Positions 1 through 12,909 are shown, counted from the stretch's first letter. The stretch is DNA of 64,000 nt from Ctenosaura bakeri (GCA_948474755.1 CAOLHI010001429.1:699815-763814), one strand, 5' to 3'. Translations and numbers: made by a program. The notes: generated by a model not told the origin, from the letters alone.

Positions 1-2052
1 GTTTAATGGATAGATGTCCCAGCCATGCATTATGCAAAGTTGTGGGAGAGTTTGTGTTGATTATGTGTCTTTTAAAAATGCATACAGGTTGACATTTCTT
101 TGTTTGCTTTTTTTAATAGATTCATGGGGATCTGGAATAACAAGTAATGTTTAATGTGTTTCAAAGCACGATCCATGCATTAAAATCTTGTTGAAAGTAA
201 AAGAGAAAAGAAACCTTTCCTGGTCTACTTTGCTATGATAGAACCAGGCTGCTATAGCATTTTCTCTTCCCCTCTTCTCCACTTAAGTCCAGTCTGGGGC
301 TGATGGGTTGCAATATTTAAGTCAAGAAGTAAGTGGAAGGGAGTTTTGCTAAGTCCCTAAATGAGATTTACATGTAGTTGCTACCACTGTTGCCCTATTC
401 AGACAGACCAGAGGTTCCTGTAATGTGGAGATCAAGGCCAACCAGGGCTATGACAGACCAGGTCTGCTTTCTTTTCTTCCTCCCTGGAGAAGCAGCACCC
501 TCGTTATATAATTACCACCCCCTGCCTCCCTCTCCATAATTTTATCACACCTCTTGCTTTCCCTAAAACCATAACCTCTGTGGGAAAAGGGCAAAGTGTC
601 ACAAAGGTACACCTAAAGGAAGGTATAACACGTGGTAGCATGTTGTTAAATGTATGAAATTTGAAATTTAAAATATAGAATAAAATTTTTATTAAAAGAA
701 CTAACAAAGGAAAGATATTGGGCAAATCAATATTTTCAAACAGAAAATAACTTTCAGATATTGACAGGCAAACACCTCCCTAAGTTAAGAGCCTTTGGCT
801 TTCTTCCCACTCTCCTCTCATCTCTAAATTTGTCTGTTTGCTGACACCCACATAGCCCCTCCCTCTGGCTAAACTGGGTTCTTCAGTGAGAGAGCCAACG
901 AGATTACCCTCTGTTGCTATGGCTGCTCTGCTGGCCACGACCCCCACCCCCAGGGTTCGTCACAGTTACTTTCTGCTGTAGTCCTACCATACAAAAGCTT
1001 TGCAAGTTATCTTTGTTACTCAAATACTGAACTTACTTCAGCACTTTTTAGGGATAAAATAGCAAGGAGCACACTATTCAATTCTTCTTAACAGAGGTTA
1101 ATGTGAGCATTTAACTCCTGCCTGTATTGGAAAGTCTTGGGAGCAGAAAAACAATGCAGCTCCAGCCCCGGGTGTAACATGTCACAACGAGTCCTTGGAA
1201 TTAATGGGAAATGAACAGATAACAGGATCTGTGTCATTTGGATCTTTTTAAAAAATCCTCATACCTACAGATGTAAATGCCAAGGCTTTTCACTTGTCTG
1301 GGTGAGCCCAGAGATGAATAGAGGGGCAACAGTTGGCAACATGGAGTAAAAAGGGACACAAGCAACTTAGCGAATAATACAGTTCAAAGGCTTTCGCAAG
1401 ATCTGGAGCAACAAGGATAAAGAGACTCCAAACAAGTGTAGGTCTAGAGCTCTCTCTCCTTGCTTCCTCTTATAAAGGCTGCTGGGAAGTTGCAGCCAAA
1501 AGAACCCAGGGAATCGTTCAGTCTCAGTGAAGCTTCCATTCTAAGGCACGTCCATGCCCTTCAAACAGACTTTGAAATGCTTCCTACAATCCATACATCA
1601 GATCACTTGAGTAGGTCCAAAATTCAGCAAAATCAGTGATGCTAATTTTTATGGCCTTCTCGACAGAATCTCAGTTTTCCACCCATAGCAGGAAACATCC
1701 TGTCAGCCTGGAACATTTCAGAAATCTGCTACCTCTATGTATTTCAAGTGGCTAGTTTTCTTTCCAAAAATGAGTTTCTAATTCAACTCATTTGGTACTT
1801 CTAGCAACTTGTAGTGGTAGGGTTCACAACTGAAACAGATATTTTTATTTGAATATAAATGAAAAAGCAATTAGTGATGTGATACTAAGGCTATCAAATC
1901 TGCATACCTAGAATTGCATTATGAACTAGATGTCATGTTTTAGAGAAGTTCTTCTATAACTCAAAATGGTAGAAGAGATTCTGTACATCAGCAGAACAAT
2001 TTTGTCTGCATCCCTGCTGAATGATATTGCAAGAAAAAACAACCCTACCCCA

Positions 2053-2105
2053 AGGCAACTTTTTAAGGCTGCAGGGTGCTGCAGACAACCCCTTAAAAGT
2101 TGCCA
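2053..2105. repeat. Imperfect inverted repeat (hairpin)
   Basis: The left arm GGCAACTTTTTAAGG is matched by the right arm CCTTAAAAGTTGCC with one bulged base. The loop contains two CTGCAG sites. The stem is about 14 bp. It may be a remnant of a fold-back transposon or a chance palindrome. No second copy was noticed in the window. Confidence 0.6.
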
Positions 2106-2905
2106 AATCAAGAGAACAAAAGAGGTACCATCCCACAAGCTTGTCTTCAGTAAACAAGAGGAAGCTCAGAACACAAATCACCTATACATTTAGGTAATTT
2201 TTGTTACATTTACCTGCTGCTATGTAAGCAGATTGCTAGCTTCTCTTCATTTTATGATGAGGAAAAAGCCTTTTAGCTTAAAAGGCTTCATTCTTCGAGG
2301 CAAATTAAATCATGTTTTATGTCAAAAACTGTAGTAGAATTATCTAATTTGCATGCACTTTTGTGGCTTCTGGGAGGAACTCTTCTGACCTCATCACAAC
2401 CTTAGAACAACTAAGGAAACTAAGGCCTAAGAAAAATCTGAGGTGGAGGGAGAAGGAAATTGTACCCTAAGCAGCCCAGAAAAGAAGGATGCTTATGCAA
2501 TGGTTGACACACCTTTCTCAGTGATGTGGGGAGGAAGTTGTAAACTGCTAGGGGACGGAATTTCCCTGCACTAAGGCAGAATTGTCTTGCACAGGCTTCA
2601 CCCTGTCATGGAAGTAAGTCATGTTTGATTGCGGGCAGTGCCATTTTTTCCTGGAGCACCCCCCCCCCGACATCCTGTTATCACGTGTTGTCCACGGGAA
2701 AAGTCCTTCAGTCCTTGAGAGAGGCTTCATGGATATCAGTGGCCAGAAAGGAATAGAAAAGTCCCCTTGCACAACATCCTTTGGGACTTGTCACTTAGGA
2801 TCTGAGCCACTGGCATTGCATAAACTTGTAGCTGCCATTGAATTCATAGCAGCATCATGGTCAGACAGTTTCTGAGTAATTGTACTGTGCTCTTGTGTAG
2901 TGGTT

Positions 2906-2923
2906 ATCATCATCATCATCATC
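2906..2923. repeat. (ATC)6 microsatellite
   Basis: Six uninterrupted ATC units, in a stretch with no gene. Confidence 0.9.
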
Positions 2924-3733
2924 AGTTTATTTGTATGTAATTTTTTCCATATTTAACAATGGTCAAAGTGACTTGCAGCATCAGAAGAATTTCATTTTAA
3001 AATAAAACATTAACTAATTAATCACAGCTAGGAAGCAAAAAAACAAAACAAAACATGCGGTATCAATAAACTAATACTCACTGAGAAATCCACTATTCAT
3101 TCATACTAGAGCCTAATAGTATAAAGACAATATAAACATATGCTCCAAATAGCACAATCTTTTACCTGCTATTGGGTGTTCTTGGGCCTATCTATCATTC
3201 TCTGGAACCTTAAAAAAACACTCTCTGCCATGGCTGCTGCTGCTGCTACTGCTTTCTCTCCCCACCTCCAACTTTGTCTGAGTTGTGATTAGCATCCTTG
3301 TCTTAGAGAAAAAATATATATAATTTTGAGGAGCAGTTTAAAATAGGCAGTACTATGAGGCCCAGCGATCATTACAAGTCTGTTTAGAAGATCTCGGGAT
3401 AAAATTATTTTTGTGTAGTTGCCAATAAAACTTGAAATTGCTGATCCAGTTTCAAATCAAGCAGGAGGCAGTTTGTCAGTCACTAGAAATAATGCCTTTT
3501 AATAAAAGAGAAAGAAAAGAGAGATAATAGTTACTTTGCATGTGTCCTTTCTTACTCCAAGCGTCTTCTCTTTGTGAACATTTTCCTATCCTTAGGCAAC
3601 AGTGTGACTGCAGAAAAGGGAAGCATATTTCACAGGACCAGAAGCCTGCTCCCACTTCATTCTGGGTTGACACAGTTGGTCCCACTACTTTTCATCTCTG
3701 GTCAGAGTTTTGGTTGCAATTCATGTCTCCCAG

Positions 3734-3904
3734 GCCATTGCCACACTATACTCTTATAGCGCAATTATTCCACTTTCAACATCCTACGGAATCCTGGGTT
3801 TAGGGAAGGGCAGGCCGGCCCCTTTCTAAACTGCAAACCCCAGGATTCCATAGGGTGTTGAAAAGTGGAATAATTGCACTATAAGAGTGTAGTGCAGAAA
3901 TGGC
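3734..3904. mobile_element. Family A fold-back MITE, copy 1
   Basis: A 171-bp element whose two halves are inverted complements. The left end starts GCCATTGCCACACTA and the right end finishes TAGTGCAGAAATGGC. Both arms contain CACTTTCAACATCCTA and the GGGTTTGCAGTTTAG motif. It is flanked on both sides by CCCAG (3729-3733 and 3905-3909), a perfect 5-bp target duplication. No coding capacity, so it depended on a transposase from elsewhere. Confidence 0.9.
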
Positions 3905-4716
3905 CCCAGACTTAATATCCTAACACAGGGTGTCTCTAAATTTAAACTACGGTATTACCACAGCTCCCATAATCTACAATTAACGATAAGGCATTCTTGG
4001 AGAGAAGGCCTTTCAAACATGGTACAAAGTTGGGGGGGGGGGTAATTTTTTCCTCTTCTTGGTTCTTTTCAGCAATTTAAATCGGATTGCACGCACAATT
4101 CACACAAGCTCAATGGGGATGTTACACTCTGAATCAGGAGATAAGACTGTTATTCACCTCCTGCCACTCCCCCTTCACACGGAGGGGCGAAATAACAAAT
4201 AAGATTTGGATGAGTTCCTATTTTTATCTGAATCCTTTTCTTCCAAACCTGATAGCAGCAACTTGATTTTCCACTCGGAGAAGCTACCTAAGTACATTGT
4301 GATTTATCACAGGGAAATTTCTCCTACAGCTATAAAAAGGGACCCATTTCAACCCTGCATGTAATGAATGGCCCCATAGCCTGGGGTTGCTGCCATTGCT
4401 ATTGAGTTTGCCTTCATGCAGCAGCCAGAATTATCCCAGTCAATGGGCTTTCCTTTAGTATACCTTTTGCAAGGAATGCATTGTGCCCACTACTGCAGGG
4501 ATAATAATAAAATATTATCAGCATAGATGTACAGGGGGTGGTAGAGAAAGGGAGAAAGTCCAGGCTAAAAGTCTAAATGCTCATTCAGAAAATATGCATA
4601 TTTGAATGTTCGAGGAATATTTCCCTATCAGGATTTCTGATACAGTCAGGTTGTTACAGCAATGAATTTAGACCACATCAGGATTAGCAGTAAAAAAAAA
4701 TTTTTTTTTTAATTTC

Positions 4717-5315
4717 TCTTATACAAGAGGGGAGCAGTTAGTACACTGAGGCACTCAAGAATATGCTACTCCAAAGAACATGGCAACACAAAGGTAATTT
4801 TATACTCTGCCAAGCCTTGTACAAAAGCAGAAATGCTGGTTAATTGGCTAATTGAAATCCTTATGTATAGGAAACTATGTCACAAATACATTATTATGTC
4901 AGCATTCCAGCATTGTGCATGTCCATATAAGTGGTCCCAAATTATAATACCAGATCCTACCTTGTGGGTGTGTAAGTTAATATTATAATAAACCTTAATT
5001 AGCATTTAGGTCACGAAAGTTCAGCTCTTCTGATCGCTCCCCCTCGCTTGTTCTATTCTAAATGTTTCCAGACGCTGAAGACCACAAAACTGACCACATT
5101 TCAGACAGTCCCTGTCCCTTTTGTTCCCCATTCCCCAACTGTCAGCAGCTGCTTTCTTGTTTTTCCAATCCAGCAAACAAACTTCCCTTATTTACTTTTG
5201 CAAGAATTAGCATTTACTTTTCATCTACCCAGCCCTTTATTTTTCTTTGTTAGTAGCTCTCTATGTAGCTTGACTATAACTTAGCTATTAATCAATTATT
5301 TCTTATTATTTTTAA
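4717..5315 (-). mobile_element. LTR-like interspersed repeat, copy 1
   Basis: The reverse complement of this stretch aligns along its length with 48162-48780. Shared blocks include TTACAAATGCT-like, ACTATGTCAC, GCGCATGTCC-like, AATTATAATACCAGATCC and the GTCACNAAAGTTCA block. The other copy carries CCAAT and TATA-like boxes at promoter spacing, so a long terminal repeat is plausible. No internal retroviral genes are attached here. Boundaries are approximate. Confidence 0.55.
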
Positions 5316-8299
5316 ATAATGCTCTCACAAGGTGGGGGTGGATTTCAAGAGGCTGCTCAGTAGGGAAGGAAGGAGGGCTTCCCCAGGTTCTCTAAAATAT
5401 AGCTTTATCATTGGTAGAACTTGTTTGATGCAGAATCCTTCTGAGGAGAACAAATTACTGATACTATCATCTTTCAAAATTCTTCCAACATTTTTTCCTG
5501 AGCAAGAACCTCCAGATTCACCTGGTAGTTTCAGTTTAGACAAATCTCGCATCAAACTTAAGAGTATGAAAGTGCAAACATACTCTTGACAAACTTTAGT
5601 GATACTACAATAGCCCTCTTTCTGGCCAGAATCCTGTTGGCATCACACACCTGTGGAATTTCCCTTAAACAAATGACTGGACTTATTTTCCACTGTTGTG
5701 CAATGGATATATTCAGTTCCTGGTTACATAAATAGATTTCCACATGTAAACATTTCTTACAGTCCTGAATCTGACTGTAGTCCCAACTAGAGTAGAGTTA
5801 TTTAATCAATTAGATCTGCTTACATGTTGACTCACCATTCAACAATTGATTGAAAGGGTCTTCCTGAGTTAAGACTAAGAGATTTCCAGCCATAAAGTTG
5901 TACATTCTTGGATGATGTGCAACTATTTATTAGTGCCTTCAGTGTACTAGTATACCACTTTATTCACTGGAATTTCAGAAACAGCCATTATGCATTTCCG
6001 ATTGCACAGTGGGGCAATAATCAGTCACATGCATATGTATGTGCCTAGATTTATGTCATACAAGTGTAGGAATCATGGCCTCTGTCCATCTGTCTATCTT
6101 TACCATTCTGTGTCTTGCCCCTCTTGAGATTCCTCTGATGTTTTGTTTCAACCTAGAATCTCAATGTCTGTCCTGATATTTCATGTTAAGTGAAATTCAG
6201 TGAAAGCTCATGTAGTTGTGTGGTATGGATGCCAGAGAACAACTGTGGTGGAAGATGAGTTACATGACAATCTTAACTTACATATGCAATCTTCTTCCTA
6301 TAGGATCCAAACGTTTTTTGCTGTCTTCTTCTTGCAGGACAGATAGTGCATTTTGCGAAGGCCTGAAGATCATTCAGCTTGCATAGCTCAGGTTTGTTCA
6401 GCCCCTGCTAACATAGCTAATGGTTAGGGGTGATGGGCACTGAACTCCAAAATACTTGAAGGACAACAGATTGAGGAAGGCTGTAATAGAGCTTTGGTTT
6501 GGGAATCAGAAACAGTTGATAATCGTTTTGAGAGACTCTATCACTTAATGTCTTGCTAGATGTGTGATAATCAAATATATAACCTCTTCCCATTTTCAGA
6601 CATGTATACCTGCAAGGGGCACATCTGACTGAAAGTACATTTCCTCTCATGCAGTCTAAAGGATCAGCTACCTTATTTCCAAGAGATTTTCCATATTTGG
6701 CCCCTCATTACGAATATCTGTGGAAAGTCTGAAGACTATCTCAGATATCTTTTAACTTTTCCAAATACCACTTTTTGTAAACTTGAAAAAGAATTTGTGC
6801 AACACAATAAGGGTAACATGAACTATATAGTATATGCCTATTGGAATTTTACATGTACAGTTTTGTTGGCTGTTCATATCACAATTCCCAATTTGTTGAT
6901 TTGCCTAGACTCCTAGAACTTCAGCCTGCATTGTAAACATAAGTAAATAGGAACGTCTGAGAAATGGTTGAAATTATCTTTCTAATTTTAGAGCAGTCTC
7001 CAGACAAAGGTGTGAAACACATTCCTTAGTCCCTTTTTTTTCCCCCTTCCAGATTTGAGCCTTGCCACTTTATGGATATGGACCTCAATCACTATTTTGG
7101 GGATTAAGCCAGTGCCCCCTCTTCTATTTTGGCATTGTTTCTTGGATTAACAGTGTAGCATATCCAGTTCTGCCCTGCCTTTCTGTTTAACTTGCATTAT
7201 TTCTAAAATTAATTTTAGAACTAATGAAGATGCAACTCTGCTGCAATTTTCAGTGTATGTCTCTTCCACCACTTTACAGTGCAATCACATCAAGATCTGT
7301 TTTTATGTTATGTGCACAAAATAATTTTTAAAAAAATCAATGTGTATATGCATTCATTTCCCATCAGTAACCTGTATGGAGAAAATATAAGAAATGACAA
7401 CTGCAGCATGTCTGAACATGGAGTGGAAGTAAATCAGTTAAATACAACACTCACATGAACAAAGAATGGAAATTTGCTGTTTGGTAAACAAGATCAGGAT
7501 CTATGGAGCCCTAAAATCTAGGGGTGGGAAGGGGGGTATTTTTATAGTCCCTTCCTGACTATATTCTGACCATTCTGAAATACATGTTTAAACTGCTTGG
7601 TAGAAACAGTACTATCAGGAGTGTCCCCAGCACCTGATGCTGGGACAGCAACAGGGGAGGGGCTTTCAAGCCCTACTTGTAAAACTCCCTGAAGTATCTG
7701 GCAATGGGTAGATAGGATGTTGCATTATTAAATGGCTTGTTCCTCTAATCCAGCAAGGCACTTCTTGAATATACTAGGAGTAATTATAAAATGGATACAA
7801 AACGCAGTCATGGCCAGGCTCCAAAGAGCTACTTTAGATGTGCCAAATGGGATGTTTGTTAACAGTTTTTGCCCTTGGATGAGCAAACCCTGCCCTTCCA
7901 TGCCCCATCACAATTTGCTTTGCAAAACTCTCTCTGAGTTTCAAATGCAGTTTTCACAATACAGCATGGTATATAGAGTTGTATTTCTCAACTACACACA
8001 AATATACTTGCACACAGACTCTCTTGAGCTTCCACGACACTTGTAAAGCTGGTTTATGTGTTTTCCAATCGCCATCTCCATATGAAAACCTCCTCTTTAC
8101 AGTAGGTCCAAGAATAACTACATGTCTCTCTCAGCAGCTTATGTAGCCGTAAGGGACACTTAAGATTAAAAATAATTTGTTTTACCAGATGAGACCTTGT
8201 TATCGTTGTTCTAAAAGCCCCCATTAAGGATCCTGAAATTTCTCTGGACTGAGAATTGGTCCAATAAGAAAGTCACAGCTGAAGAGGTCCTAAGCACAT
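5316..8299. other. Intergenic DNA, mostly unannotated
   Basis: About 3 kb with no recognisable exon. The short reading frames at 5332-5589 and 7732-8046 lack similarity to families I know and have no convincing splice context. A partial family D repeat lies at 6415-6484. Confidence 0.55.
6415..6484 (+). mobile_element. Partial family D repeat (right half)
   Basis: Resembles the right half of the element at 34163-34281: GGTGATGGGCACTGAACTCC, then a diverged ACAACA block and an AGGAAGGCTG end. The left half is not evident. Confidence 0.4.
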
Positions 8300-8309
8300 G
8301 GTCTAAATG

Positions 8310-8610
8310 ACTAGCTAGGGGGAGGAGCTAGCAGCTCTTTATCTCTGCTTCCAGCAGCCTTCAAGCTCATTTCCAGAGGAGAGAGCAGAAGGTGAGCTGC
8401 ATCTGAGAAGATGTTTTGACTAGGTGTCTTTTCCAGGCTTCTGGGGCTGTGTTTGATTGTTTGTTTGTTCGTTTGTTCATTTGTCTGTTTTCTCTGGCCA
8501 TGTGCTCTTCCTGAGCACACAATCTAACTCACTAGCTAGGGGGAGGAGCTAGCAGCTGTTAGTCCTCGCTGATTCACTGATGAGCTAGGGAGAGGAGCTA
8601 GCAGCTCTTA
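8310..8610 (+). promoter_or_regulatory. Repeated leader motif of the CR1
   Basis: A roughly 29-bp unit, CTAGCTAGGG(G/A)GAGGAGC followed by TAGCAGCT, occurs three times: 8310-8338, 8531-8558 and 8582-8610. Each unit is itself partly palindromic (GCTAG...CTAGC). The block lies just upstream of ORF1, where an internal LINE promoter would be expected. Promoter function is inference. Confidence 0.55.
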
Positions 8611-8863
8611 ATCTCTGCTCCCAGTGGCATGCGCCTTTGGCGTGCGTGCTTTCACTTTACTACCTAACCTTAGCAAGAATTATTTGCTTCTTCCTTGAAC
8701 CCATCCAGACTCAATCTGCCTATCTACAACATCTAGGGAGGGTTGTAACTTAACTTAACCTATAACCACTATAGAATTGCAAACCGCTATAGAATTGCAC
8801 CCTCTCTCTTGAAGGCAAAGACCAGTTGTACCTTTTTCAATCTAACTATCTAAACTATCAGGC

Positions 8864-9931
8864 ATGGAGGGGGACGGAGCTGCTGCAGTCACCTGCCACA
8901 GCTGTGGCATGTTTCTTTTCCTGCTGGAAGACGTCCTTGGGTACACCTGCAGCAAATGCAAGCTGGTCGCTCTCTTCGAGGAGAAGGTTCAACAGCTGGA
9001 GGCATGCATTTCAAATCTTGTCATTATTAGGCAGGGAGAGGAGTTCTTGGATAGGGCTGAGAGGACCTTTTTGAAGACGGAATGCATGGAAGAGCTAGTG
9101 GACAAAGAAGCCGGTTTATGAAACAGGGAGACGGACGCTTGGAGGAATGTGACATGCAGAAGTAGAAAGCCAAGGTGTCATACGGAGACTCTCAAGCTAC
9201 AGAATCGCTTCCAAGTTCTTAACTTTATTAATGACCAAGTGGAACAGCAGGAAGAGGTCATGGAACGTTATCTGGAGGAAATCCAACATCAACAACAGGA
9301 ACCCCAACACCAGCAGAACAGCATCCAGCAGCGTCAGCACCAACACTTTCAGCAAGAACAGAAAGTTCAGGTAGCCATGAGGGAATCTGCTCATTGAGTA
9401 ACCACAGACAAGCTGCAGAAGAGATGAGTTCTAGTGGTTGGGGACTCTTTGCTGAGAGGAACAGAACCGATAATTTTCAACCCAGATAGAATCAATCGTG
9501 AGGTGTGCTGTCTCCTTGGGGCCAAAATCAATGACATAATGGAGAGGCTAATGAGATTGATCAAGCCTATTGACTATAAACCCCTCCTTTTGGTTCATGT
9601 CGGAACCAATAACACAGTGAGGTGCAGCTTTCACCGCATTATGAAGGATCATGAGCTTATGGGTAGGAAGCTGAAGGACCTTCGTGCGCAAGTTGTCATT
9701 TCATCTCTTCTCCCGGTGGAAGGACATGGCCCACAAAGGGAAAGAAGAATAGTGGAGATCAACAACTAGCTCCAAAGATGGTGCCACCGGGAGTGATTCG
9801 GATTTTTGGATCATGGCCTCCATTTCCACAAAGATGGTCTTCTGGCAAGGGATGGCCTGCACCTTACAACTGTTGGCCAGAATGTTTTTGCTAATAGTCT
9901 CACAAAATGGATCAGGAGGTCTTTAAACTGA
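8864..9931 (+). pseudogene. CR1 ORF1 (zinc finger, coiled coil, SGNH esterase), five stops
   Basis: One continuous frame of about 356 codons encodes a recognisable CR1 ORF1 protein, interrupted by in-frame stops at 9119, 9395, 9425, 9767 and 9794 but by no frameshift. The N-terminal 30 residues hold paired CxxC motifs (CHSCG and CSKC), a likely nucleic-acid-binding finger. A glutamine-rich coiled-coil stretch (EEVMERYLEEIQHQQQEPQ) follows. The third part is an SGNH-hydrolase-like domain: VVGDSLLRGTE gives the nucleophile-serine block, VHVGTNNT the glycine/asparagine block, and DGLHLTTVGQNVF the aspartate/histidine block near the end. It ends in TGA just inside the ORF2 start, as in the family. 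The esterase domain is known from CR1-group ORF1 proteins; its role in retrotransposition is unsettled. Confidence 0.82.
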
Positions 9932-12836
9932 GTTTGACTGGGGAGGGGGACAGTATTATTCTGGGCAAGGATTCAGTGAGTACTGTGAAAAATAGCCCAA
10001 ATGATATAGGCCAAGTAGAACTAGAGACCAACAGGGAGAGCGAAAGTAACTTTAGTACAGTAATTCCACAAAGGGCATATCGTCTCAAGTGTCTCTACAC
10101 TAATGCACAGAGCATGGGGAATAAGCAAGATGAACTCCAACACTTAGTACAACAAAATAAATATGATTTAATAGGCATCACTGAAACCTGGTGGGATGAA
10201 TCTCATGATTGGACTGTAGGAATAGGGGGGTATAACCTATTTTGCAGAAACAGACCAAAAAAGAAAGGAGGAGGAGTAGCCTTATATGTCAAGGATGTTT
10301 TCACCTGTGCAGAGATCCATGACTTAAATCTGGGAAGCCAAGTCAAGAGCATCTGGGTAAGAATTAAGGGAGTGAGAAATAATAGGGATGTGATTGTGGG
10401 GATTTGCTATGGGCCTCTGGGCCAGCCTGAGGACATAGGTGAGGCCTTCCTGGAGCAGATTACCACACATTCAAAAGGGAGAGATGCCATGTTAATGGGG
10501 GAATCCCAATTATCCTGTTATTTGTTTACAGTCAAATTCTGTAAAGACAACAAGGTCCAACAGGTTCACTGCTTGCCTTGCAGACAATTTCATGATCCAG
10601 AAGGTGGAAGAGGCAACAAGGGGATCGGCTATTTTAGATCTGATCCTGACCAACAGGGATGACCTAGTTGATGAGGTGGTGGTGGTGGGATCTTTAGGAG
10701 GGAGTAACCATGCTCTTTTGGAGTTTGTCATTCAGTGGAAAGGAGAAGCCAAGTGTAGCAAGACACGCATCCTAAACTTTAAGAAAGCTGATTTCTCTAA
10801 ACTTAGGTTGTTACTTGCTGAAACCCTATGGTCAAGAATAGTAAAAGAGAAAGGAGTTCATGACAGATGGGAGTTTCTTAAAAGTAAGATACTGAAGTCA
10901 CAATTGAAAGCTGTGCCAATAAGGAGGAAAAAATGGCAGGTGTCTAAAGAAACCAGAATGGCTGACTGAAGAACTCTCAGCTGAGCTAAGTGTTAAAAGA
11001 AACATGTACAGGAAATGGAAAAATGGTGAAACCACCAAAGAGGAATTCAAGCAAATAGCCAGGAGATGTAGGAAGAGGGTCAGAAAAGCTAAAGTGCAGA
11101 ATGAACTCAGGCTTGCCAGAGACATCAAAAACAATAAAAAGGGCTTTTTGAGATATGTCTGCAGCAAAAGGAAAAACAAGGAAATGATAGGATCACTGGG
11201 TGGAGAAGGTGACCAATTAATAACGGGGGGAAGAGAGAACTACTCAATACCTTCTTTGCCTCAGTTTTCTTCCAAAAGGATAGAGGTACCCAACCTGGGG
11301 TGTGGGGAGCAGGTGAGGAAGTGAGGGAAATGCAGCACAGAATAAGTAGAGCAGTAGTACAGAATATCTGGCTAAACTAGATGAATTCAAGTCCCCAGGG
11401 CCAGATGAATTACATCCAAGGATATTAAAAGAGCTGGCAGAAGTCATTTCTGAACCGATTGCAATAATGTTTCAGAACTCTTGGAGAACAGGAGATGTCC
11501 CAGCAGACTGGAGAAGGGCAAATGTTGTCTCCATCTTCAAGAAGGGGAAAAAACAGGACCCTAATAATTACCTCCCATTCAGCCTGACATCAATTCCAGG
11601 AAAGATTCTAGAGCAGATCATTAAACAGTCTGTTTGTAATTACTTAGAAAGCAATGCCATAATCACTAAAAGTCAGCATGGATTTCTCAGAAATAGGTCA
11701 TGCCAGACTAATCTTATCTCTTTTTATGATAGGGTTACAGGCTTGATAGATGAAGGGAATGCTGTAGACGTAGCATATTTTGACCTCAGTAAGGCCTTTG
11801 ACAAAGTTCCACATGACATTCTTGCAAAGAAGCTAGTAAAATGCGGGCTGGACAGGGCTACTGGTAGTTGGATTTGTAATTGGTTGACCGACCGAACCCA
11901 AAGGGTGATCACGAATGGCTGCTTTTCATCCTGGAGAGAAGTGACTAGTGGAGTGGGTTCTGTCCTGGGCCCAGTGCTATTCAACATCTTCATCAATGAC
12001 TTGGATGAAGGAGTGGAGGGCATGCTGATCAAATTTGCAGATGATACCAAATTGAGGGGGGTTGCTAATACACCAGAGGACAGGATCAGATTTCAAAACA
12101 ACCTTGACAGATTGGAGAGCTGGGCCAAAGCTAACAAAATGAATTTCAACAGAGAGAAATGTAAGGTCCTGCACTTAGGCAGAACAAAAGGAAGGCACAA
12201 ATATAGGATGGGGGACACGTGGCTGGATAGCAGTATGTGTAAAAGGGATCTAGGAGTCTTGGTAGATCACAAGCTGAACATGAGTCAGCAGTGTGATGCG
12301 GCAGCCAAGAAAGCCAACATGATTCTTGGTTGCATAAATAGGAGTATGGTATCTAGATCAAGGGAGGTAATAGTACCACTCTATTCTGCATTGGCTAGGC
12401 CTCATTTGGAATACTGTGTCCAGTTCTGGGCACCTCAATTCAAGAAGGATGTCAATAAGCTGGAACACGTGCAGAGGAGGGCGACCAAAATGGTGAAGGG
12501 TCTGGAAGCCATGTCCTATGAAGAACGGCTTAGGGAGCTGGGTATGTTTAGTCTGCAGAAGAGAAGGTTAAGAGGGGGCATGATAGCCATGTTTAAATAT
12601 TTGAAGGGATGTCATGTTGAGGAGGGAGTGGGTTGTTCTTTGCCACTCCAGAGACTAGGACAAGGAGCTATGAATTCAAGGTGCAGGAAAGGAGATTCCA
12701 CTTGAACCTCAAGAAGAACTTCCTGATGATCAGAGCTGTCTGGCAGTGGAATATGCTGCCTCGGAGTGTGGTAGACTCTCCTTCTCTGGAGGTTTTTAAG
12801 CAGAGGCTGGATGGCCATCTGTTGGGAATGCTTTGA
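9907..12836 (+). pseudogene. CR1 ORF2 (endonuclease-reverse transcriptase), frameshifted
   Basis: The reading passes through at least four frame segments: 9907-10500 (endonuclease), 10592-10969, 11004-11324, then 11467-12705 (reverse transcriptase), finishing in another frame to 12836. The endonuclease shows LYTNAQSMGNK, GITETWW and GICYGPL, typical of APE-type nucleases. The reverse transcriptase shows [25 protein letters not shown] and the catalytic FADDTKL. Compared with the copy at 39846-40853, the conserved VPQGSVLGP motif has lost two residues (GVGSVLGP), which should itself damage the enzyme. The C-terminal segment WQWNMLPRSVVDSPSLEVF is the usual CR1 end. A relic, not a host gene. Confidence 0.88.
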
Positions 12837-12909
12837 TGGGTGTTCCTGCATAGCAGGGGGTTGGACTCGATGGCCCCTATCATCTCGTCCAATTCTATGA
12901 TTCTATGAT

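Larger units (their letters stand above)
1..3728. other. Intergenic DNA, no gene seen
   Basis: AT-rich DNA with only short chance reading frames. It contains a hairpin at 2053-2105, an (ATC)6 run at 2906-2923 and a run of C near 2660. I recognise no exon, RNA gene or full transposon before the fold-back element at 3734. Confidence 0.6.
8300..12909 (+). mobile_element. CR1 LINE, near full length, inactive
   Basis: Carries the ordered parts of a CR1 retrotransposon: a repeat-rich 5' leader, ORF1 (8864-9931), ORF2 (about 9907-12836), and a short 3' UTR ending in tandem ATTCTATG units at about 12890-12909. CR1 elements copy themselves by target-primed reverse transcription, usually leaving 5'-truncated copies, so a copy with both ORFs is unusual. 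Both ORFs are broken. The 5' boundary is inferred from the leader repeats and could be off by tens to hundreds of bases. Confidence 0.88.

Noticed and set aside
2904..2925. CRISPR or other array
   Set aside because: It is a simple ATC microsatellite; no spaced repeats of CRISPR type occur anywhere in the window.
4690..4712. A9/T11 palindrome as a regulatory hairpin
   Set aside because: Simple homopolymer junction at the edge of a repeat; no further support.
11724..12174. Minus-strand frames opposite the CR1 reverse transcriptase
   Set aside because: Antisense shadows of ORF2.
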